Below, piece after piece: positions 43,139 through 47,783 of a DNA stretch of 47,783 nt (position 1 is the first letter of the stretch; the number at the start of each line of letters is the position of its first letter). The DNA is from JAWXVD01 sp044425705 (GTDB lineage: Bacteria; Bacillota; Clostridia; Lachnospirales; Lachnospiraceae), in the NCBI GenBank assembly GCA_044425705.1, contig JAWXVD010000014.1:1-47783 (forward strand), in the 5' to 3' direction. The translations under genes and the position numbers were made by a program. The notes below the pieces were generated by a model. It was not told the DNA's origin and searched no databases. It saw only the letters and a program-made list of their open reading frames with translations.

Positions 43139-43963
43139 TTATTCTACAGGTACTAATACTGAAGATGCTCCACTTTCTATATCAGTAAATTCGATATAGT
43201 CTTCACCCATATCTGTTACTACTGCATCGATTTGTACATCTACGTCTGGAATTGCCATTGATAATGCGATTGTTCCTTCTGTATCAGCCCATAATGCATA
43301 GATTCCTGTATATTCACTTCCGTCTGATAATGTTAAATATAATGTTTGTTCGTCTGTTTCAAATCCGTATACATTTAACTCATCATCAACCCAAACTGTA
43401 CCGGCAATTGAATAGCTAATATCTTCCGCTACTACATCGCCTTCTGTTTCCTCTGATGTTACATAATCTGCTGCTACTGCTGCAACATCAGCTTCTACTG
43501 TTGCTGTTGCTTCTGTTCCATCAAATAATAACTCGATAGCAAATCCATCTGCTGGCATTTCTGTAATGTCAAGACCGTAGAATTCAATTGTTGTTCCTTC
43601 TGCATCTGCTACACAAATATCCCAAAGTAAGTTATTTACATCTACATTTAATACTAAATCTAAGTATTGTCCGTGACCCATTACTTGACCAGCTAATTGT
43701 TCATCTCCCCAGTCTTCTTGTGTTTCACCAGACACATATAATTCTGTAATATCAACGCCTGTACCATTGATAATAGTAACTGGAACTTGAATAAATTCTG
43801 CAACTTCTTCTGTTACTACTTCTTCTGTTACCGCTTCTTCTGCAACTTCTTCTGTTGCTACTTCTTCTGTCACTGCTTCTTCTGTTTCACCACCACATGC
43901 CATTAATGTTACTGCTGTTAATGCGATTAATGCGTACATAGCTACTAATTTTCTTAATTTCAT
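43139..43963 (-). CDS. Lipoprotein with acidic repeat linker, unknown function
   Basis: A 274-aa lipoprotein: signal MKLRKLVAMYALIALTAVTLMACGG with a lipobox LMAC, then a low-complexity TEE(V/A)-type repeat (about 26-56) that probably spans the cell wall. Two beta-rich parts follow: one starting VPVTIINGTGVDITELYVSG (57-155) and one starting ISYSIAGTVWVDDELNVYGFETDEQ (190-274). It is strongly acidic throughout. I do not recognise a catalytic family. The repeat is built from near-identical codons, so its length may vary between strains. The true start is ATG 43963, 9 bases after GGAGG; the frame runs 41 codons further upstream without a ribosome site. Confidence 0.88.
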   Translation of the reverse strand: MKLRKLVAMYALIALTAVTLMACGGETEEAVTEEVATEEVAEEAVTEEVVTEEVAEFIQVPVTIINGTGVDITELYVSGETQEDWGDEQLAGQVMGHGQYLDLVLNVDVNNLLWDICVADAEGTTIEFYGLDITEMPADGFAIELLFDGTEATATVEADVAAVAADYVTSEETEGDVVAEDISYSIAGTVWVDDELNVYGFETDEQTLYLTLSDGSEYTGIYALWADTEGTIALSMAIPDVDVQIDAVVTDMGEDYIEFTDIESGASSVLVPVE

Positions 43964-44103
43964 TTTTGTTGTCCTCCACTTTGTTAAATTATAATGTAAC
44001 TTGTTTCTGTAAAGGGATAATAACAAATCAATACAATGAAAACAAGTAACTTGGGATGAAGTGCAAGTTTTCGGTACGAAATGCATATTTTTTTCATAAA
44101 CCC

Positions 44104-44176
44104 TTTACTTACTATATTACTTTGGTTAAAATAAGTATAGGAAATCTCTAAAAACTCTTATTACAGATTCCCTATA
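44104..44176 (+). promoter_or_regulatory. Promoter and leader hairpin of ppiB
   Basis: TTTACT (44104-44109), 17 bases, TAAAAT (44127-44132). Right after the -10 an inverted repeat TATAGGAAATCT/AGATTCCCTATA (44136-44147, 44165-44176, one mismatch) begins, so it would form the very 5' end of the ppiB transcript, or act as an operator. Confidence 0.5.
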
Positions 44177-44228
44177 GTAAAGACAAAAATTCAAACTTTA
44201 CTTCAACCAAAAGAAAGGAAAAATAAAT

Positions 44229-44750
44229 ATGGCACAAAATCCAATCGTAACAATAACTATGGAAAACGGAGATGTAATGAAAGCGGAATTATATCCTGAA
44301 ATCGCTCCAATTTCTGTAAATAACTACATTAGCTTAATTAACAAAAATTACTATGACGGTTTAATTTTCCACCGTGTTATCAAAGGTTTTATGATTCAAG
44401 GAGGATGCCCTAACGGAAATGGTATGGGAGGTCCTGGCTATTCTATTAAAGGTGAATTTGCGCAAAATGGTGTTGTAAACCAATTAGCACATACAGAAGG
44501 TGTTCTTTCTATGGCTAGATCTATGAGTCCTAACTCGGCAGGTTCTCAATTCTTCATCATGCACAAAAATTCTCCACATTTAGATGGCTCTTACGCAGCC
44601 TTTGGAAAAGTAATCGAAGGCATGGAAATTGTTAACAAAATTGCTGATACAAAAACTGATTATTCTGATAGACCAATGGCAGAGCAAAAAATCAAAACTA
44701 TGACAGTAGAAACTTTCGGCGTAGATTATCCAGCTCCAGAAAAATGCTAA
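44229..44750 (+). CDS. ppiB: Cyclophilin-type peptidyl-prolyl isomerase
   Basis: A 173-aa cytoplasmic cyclophilin that isomerises X-Pro bonds. Active-site motifs are intact: YDGLIFHRVIKGFMIQGG (catalytic Arg), GVLSMARSMSPNSAGSQFFIMH and LDGSYAAFGKVIEGMEIVNKI. There is no signal peptide. It is a single-gene unit between a terminator on each side. Ribosome site AAAGGA. Confidence 0.97.
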   Translation: MAQNPIVTITMENGDVMKAELYPEIAPISVNNYISLINKNYYDGLIFHRVIKGFMIQGGCPNGNGMGGPGYSIKGEFAQNGVVNQLAHTEGVLSMARSMSPNSAGSQFFIMHKNSPHLDGSYAAFGKVIEGMEIVNKIADTKTDYSDRPMAEQKIKTMTVETFGVDYPAPEKC

Positions 44751-44806
44751 ACAAACTAAAATAAATAAACTGAATATGTATATTTTATGAAAAATATCTC
44801 ATACTA

Positions 44807-44841
44807 ATATGGATGGATAAGCAACCCTTATCCATCCATAT
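44807..44841 (+). terminator. Terminator of ppiB
   Basis: A 14-bp stem ATATGGATGGATAA/TTATCCATCCATAT with a 7-base loop, followed by TTTTG. Confidence 0.8.
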
Positions 44842-44882
44842 TTTGTTCATAAATCATTTAAAAAAACTTAATTTCGAACACA

Positions 44883-44910
44883 TTGTTTATCCATTTCTAC
44901 CCACTATACT
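44883..44910 (+). promoter_or_regulatory. Orphan promoter upstream of a possible small RNA
   Basis: TTGTTT (44883-44888), 16 bases, TATACT (44905-44910), after the ppiB terminator and with no plus-strand gene downstream. Confidence 0.5.
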
Positions 44911-44916
44911 AAGTAT

Positions 44917-45038
44917 ATAAGATAAACAAAGAAACAAACACAAAATAGCCAGTTACTAAAGTTAATAAGCAAACTTTTTCATAATAAATGCCAAGCAATC
45001 TGATTGCTTGGCATCCTCCCTTTTAGGGGAGTTTTTTT
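44917..45038 (+). ncRNA. Candidate small RNA, about 120 nt
   Basis: The stretch from the orphan promoter to a clear terminator has no reading frame of note. It has an unpaired A-rich 5' part, then a perfect 12-bp hairpin ATGCCAAGCAAT/ATTGCTTGGCAT (44988-45014, loop CTG), then CTCCC/GGGAG plus seven T (45016-45037). The next gene is on the opposite strand, so the terminator has no coding gene to serve once ppiB has already ended at 44841. It matches no RNA family I know. It could instead be a backup terminator pair for ppiB. Confidence 0.4.
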
Positions 45039-45061
45039 ATGTGAAATCACTTCCTATTTAC

Positions 45062-46054
45062 TTACAATAAATTTCTCAAGCCTAACATCCCCTCTGCCAA
45101 CTTATCAAATAACTCTTCATTGTAAGCTACTTTTTCTGGTTTATTTTCTTGATTCCATGCGATTACTTGACGCATACCATCTTCTAACGAAACATCCTGT
45201 TTGAATTCTGGAAAATCTCTTTTTAATAGCGAATTATCAAAATATGAATTAAACGCAAAAATTGGACAAGCATGACCAAAATTTTCTTCTCCAAGTGCTT
45301 CCAATAAATCTAGTGGAACACCGATCACAGGTACTTCTTTTCCTATAATCTTCATTGCTAATTTAGAATAATGATTCCAGTCAGTCGTTGTTTCCGATAC
45401 AACATTATAAGTCTTACCGATAGCGATATCATTTTCTAATATCATAACAAAAGCCTTTGCCATATCGCTTACATGCATAAATTGATGTAGATTATTACCG
45501 CTACCACAAACAAAAATTGGTTTTCCTTCTTGAATTCGCTCAATCCACGAATGATTTGGTCCAACGGAACCAAAGAGTCCCGATTGATTACCATATGTAG
45601 AGCTTGGACGTATCATGGTAATAGGAATCAAATTTTCCTCTATTGCACGATTTAAAACATCTTCTACATCGCGTTTTCCGCTTCCGTATTCTGATGTAGG
45701 TCTGCGTTCATCATCGGCCATAACAGGGAATGATGTCATATAAGTACCAAATACACATACTGTAGAACATACAATGAGACGCTTTACATTAGGAAATGCA
45801 CGTAAATCACTCTCTGCGTCTTCTGCTCCAAAACAAATCATATCGATAACTGCATCTGGATTTTCTTCTTGCATCATCTTTTCAAACTCATCACGTTTTT
45901 GACGGTCACCATGAATTTGACGCACTACATCTGGAGTCCCCTCTCCTTTGTTCATTCCTCGATTGTAACAAACCACTTCATGATTATGCTCCACCAATAA
46001 TTTTACAATTGAAGTACTAATATTACCGCTACCACCCAACACCATTACTTTCAT
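45062..46054 (-). CDS. NAD(P)-dependent sugar epimerase/dehydratase family protein
   Basis: A 330-aa extended short-chain dehydrogenase. The Rossmann start is MKVMVLGGSGNISTSIVKLL, an atypical GGSGNIS in place of GxxGxxG; then VIDMICFGAED, STVCVFGTYM (catalytic Ser/Thr) and the catalytic pair in SEYGSGKRDVED (YxxxK). The C-terminal substrate domain has IRPSSTYGNQSGLFG and FMHVSDMAKAFVMIL. It probably acts on a nucleotide-sugar, but the substrate is not readable. ATG 46054 follows GGAAGG by 9 bases. The adjacent GH120 gene on the same strand is separated by the nested-hairpin element, so the two may be transcribed independently. Confidence 0.9.
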   Translation of the reverse strand: MKVMVLGGSGNISTSIVKLLVEHNHEVVCYNRGMNKGEGTPDVVRQIHGDRQKRDEFEKMMQEENPDAVIDMICFGAEDAESDLRAFPNVKRLIVCSTVCVFGTYMTSFPVMADDERRPTSEYGSGKRDVEDVLNRAIEENLIPITMIRPSSTYGNQSGLFGSVGPNHSWIERIQEGKPIFVCGSGNNLHQFMHVSDMAKAFVMILENDIAIGKTYNVVSETTTDWNHYSKLAMKIIGKEVPVIGVPLDLLEALGEENFGHACPIFAFNSYFDNSLLKRDFPEFKQDVSLEDGMRQVIAWNQENKPEKVAYNEELFDKLAEGMLGLRNLL

Positions 46055-46199
46055 GTCTAATAACCTTCCCTTTCTTTTAAATGTACTCTCGGAGTTCTTT
46101 ACTATATCCATTCACAACTACTCTAATCTAATAATTTTACCTTTTTTCATCCTAAATTACTAGACTAATTTTTTTATACAATTATAGCATTATTTTGTT

Positions 46200-46332
46200 G
46201 TTACAGTTCACACGTGACCTGTAACAGTACAAAAATCCATTAAAAATTGCCTACGGCAATGGGATTTTTGTACTTGTTTATCATTTTCATACGTACTATG
46301 CAGTAAATGCATAGTACTGTGTGAACAGTAAC
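46200..46332. repeat. 133-bp nested-hairpin element
   Basis: Outer arms GTTACAGTTCACAC (46200-46213) and GTGTGAACAGTAAC (46319-46332) pair with one mismatch. Inside are three hairpins. The first is GTTACAG/CTGTAAC at 46200-46225, an alternative to the outer pairing. The second is GTACAAAAATCC/GGATTTTTGTAC (46227-46273), capped by ATTGCC/GGCAAT. The third is a perfect GTACTATGCA/TGCATAGTAC (46293-46317, loop GTAAA). It carries no gene. The structure resembles a miniature mobile element or a structured RNA. A possible TATAAT for the epimerase gene (46181-46186, minus strand) lies just outside the left arm. Confidence 0.88.
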
Positions 46333-46383
46333 ATTTTATTCCACAAGCTTCTTTCATCTACTTGCAAAGGTAAACATATTCTT

Positions 46384-47783
46384 TTAATTAGGCCAAACTT
46401 TAAATTTATTTTTACCTATTTTTATATTCGCAAATGGACCTACTGGGGTTTTTTCATCCCGTATATTACCATTGTAATCACGGTCAATCACTAAGTATTC
46501 ACCTGTTGGTGTATCATATGCCACATCAACAATTCTCACTTTACCTAAAGATTTTGTATTATGCACTTTTGCTTCTAAAAGCGCACCTTCCTCAACATCC
46601 ATCTCTAAATAAATGCCGTCTGATTCTGTCGTAATCTTAATATTACAATCGTTATCCGATTCATAATTTTCTTTTTCTTTTTTAAATCCTTTGGCACCAT
46701 TATAATATACATTTTGATTCACATAGGCTGGCTGTTCCACCTTGAAGAATTGTACATGGTCACCATTTTTATCAATCACTAGTTCTTCTAAATATTCCTC
46801 CATGGATGCTGTGTGTGGATCATAGCCTTCTGTTCCATAAAAACTATATTCATCTCCTTTGGCATCTTTTTTAACAAAGATATTATTATAATAACGATCA
46901 TCTCCCGAATGCACAAATGCATATCCCTTTGTCCTTGTTGAATGGGGTATATAATATGGTGTGGAACGATCTAATATTTTATGTTTTGATTGAAAGCCAT
47001 TAAATATATTATTAATAAAAGCCGTTCCTTGGGCATGATTGTCAAGAGCATAATCATCTGCAAAAATATTATTATCAAACACCATCGGTCCATGGGTTAC
47101 TTCAATAAATCCATCTCTCTGGTTGTTAAACAAAATATTTCTACTAATTCTAGTTCCTTGGGCTTCCCAGTCCATCCAGAACCCTAGTGTACAATCATGA
47201 ATACAATTACCACGAATCTGTGTATCGATTGCAGCATGCAATTTAATACCTGCTACTTCCCATCCCATAAACTCATGTTTGATTCCAATCCCATAGATGT
47301 GATTTCCATAAATTTCACTAAATGCACCACCCATATGTCCAACGATAGCATTTTGCCCACAATCATAGATCTCATTGTTACGTATAATGTGGGATCCTAT
47401 AAATTCTTTACTCCATCCTTTATGTATTGCTTCAAATTCACATTCCATCAAACACTGATGACCAGATTTGTTGCTTCTCTTATGGCTTAGTTCCTCACCT
47501 GTACTTTTCTCTTTTCCAATACTGATTCCACTACATTTCGCATCATGGATAATATTATTCTCAATAATCCAGCCTTTACTCCAATGTGCACCAATCATAC
47601 CCACTTGATCTCCTGTAGGTGGTGCCCAATGACAAGCTGCTTGGGCTACTTCAAATCCACTTACTGTAATATAGTTGATTCCTACTCTATCTGGATAAAA
47701 GCAACATTTTCTCACATTAATTTCCATCATCTCTTGATTTGGATCAATTTCTTGGCTGTTAATGTAAATTGTCGTATTTTCTT
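46384..47783 (-). CDS. GH120 beta-xylosidase, partial at right edge
   Basis: The last 465 residues of a right-handed beta-helix glycosidase; the 5' end lies beyond the window, since the frame is open through base 47783 and reads on naturally before the ATG at 47730. Segments such as ITVSGFEVAQAACHWAPPTGDQ, HWSKGWIIENNIIHDAKCSGISIGKE and GFWMDWEAQGTR match GH120 beta-xylosidases. In the characterised Thermoanaerobacterium enzyme the nucleophile Asp382 and acid/base Glu405 are 23 residues apart. Here Asp in WMDWEAQ (codon 47170-47172) and Glu in GFIEVTHGP (codon 47101-47103) are exactly 23 apart. It releases xylose from xylo-oligosaccharides. No secretion signal can be judged from this part. 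Confidence 0.9.
   Translation of the reverse strand, partial: ENTTIYINSQEIDPNQEMMEINVRKCCFYPDRVGINYITVSGFEVAQAACHWAPPTGDQVGMIGAHWSKGWIIENNIIHDAKCSGISIGKEKSTGEELSHKRSNKSGHQCLMECEFEAIHKGWSKEFIGSHIIRNNEIYDCGQNAIVGHMGGAFSEIYGNHIYGIGIKHEFMGWEVAGIKLHAAIDTQIRGNCIHDCTLGFWMDWEAQGTRISRNILFNNQRDGFIEVTHGPMVFDNNIFADDYALDNHAQGTAFINNIFNGFQSKHKILDRSTPYYIPHSTRTKGYAFVHSGDDRYYNNIFVKKDAKGDEYSFYGTEGYDPHTASMEEYLEELVIDKNGDHVQFFKVEQPAYVNQNVYYNGAKGFKKEKENYESDNDCNIKITTESDGIYLEMDVEEGALLEAKVHNTKSLGKVRIVDVAYDTPTGEYLVIDRDYNGNIRDEKTPVGPFANIKIGKNKFKVWPN

Overview
The window is AT-rich Gram-positive DNA from an anaerobic, endospore-forming Firmicute, most likely a Lachnospiraceae-type clostridium. The evidence is a set of sporulation and germination genes (SpoIID, SpoIIQ, a SpoVAF-type protein, an S8 protease), a T-box leader on ileS, PTS phosphotransfer genes, clostridial-style lipoproteins and a cellobiose phosphorylase close to the Ruminiclostridium enzymes. 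The species cannot be named from the sequence. No rRNA, tRNA, CRISPR array, transposase or prophage was recognised.

Layout. 1-3.3 kb: carbamate kinase, an LspA-type peptidase and a SpoVAF/GerA-family protein. 3.4-11.1 kb: eleven co-directional minus-strand genes. These are a lactose/cellobiose-type PTS (IIB, IIC, IIA), two small unrecognised proteins, DUF3284, a MupG/DUF871 protein, a GntR/UTRA repressor, HPr, Enzyme I and NagB. In front lie three tandem 12-bp operators with an exact 14-bp period. The set looks like uptake of a phospho-disaccharide (probably amino-sugar-containing) and its entry into glycolysis. 11.5-19.3 kb: a cello-oligosaccharide unit with a LacI regulator, a binding protein and two permeases on the minus strand, and a divergent cellobiose phosphorylase. 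The unit is tied together by four copies of one LacI-type operator, two of them just downstream of near-identical TTGAAA-N17-TATAAT promoters.

19.4-24.4 kb: a Fur-family regulator, a decayed ketopantoate reductase, RecQ, a truncated 45-codon gene and a HipA-like kinase with a small downstream partner. 24.5-31.3 kb: an S8 protease, an rRNA pseudouridine synthase, a YjjG-type HAD phosphatase, a broken small membrane ORF, D-Ala-D-Ala ligase, and SpoIID/SpoIIQ behind a sigma-E-type promoter. 31.4-40 kb: an aconitase-family hydratase, glycogen phosphorylase, and type-2 IleRS with its T-box. 40-43 kb: a divergent LytTR response regulator and sensor kinase pair. 43-47.8 kb: a lipoprotein, cyclophilin, a possible small RNA, an SDR epimerase and a GH120 beta-xylosidase cut by the right edge.

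The intergenic regions carry much of the novelty. There is a 75-bp two-hairpin repeat in three copies (16.65, 23.08 and 33.67 kb). A separate nested-hairpin element is complete at 46.2 kb, with a related sequence at the left edge and a 26-bp piece of it at the start of the ileS leader. Several further perfect inverted repeats occur. Protein oddities include an HPr with His15 but no Ser46, and SpoIID and SpoIIQ that both appear to lack known catalytic or metal-binding residues.
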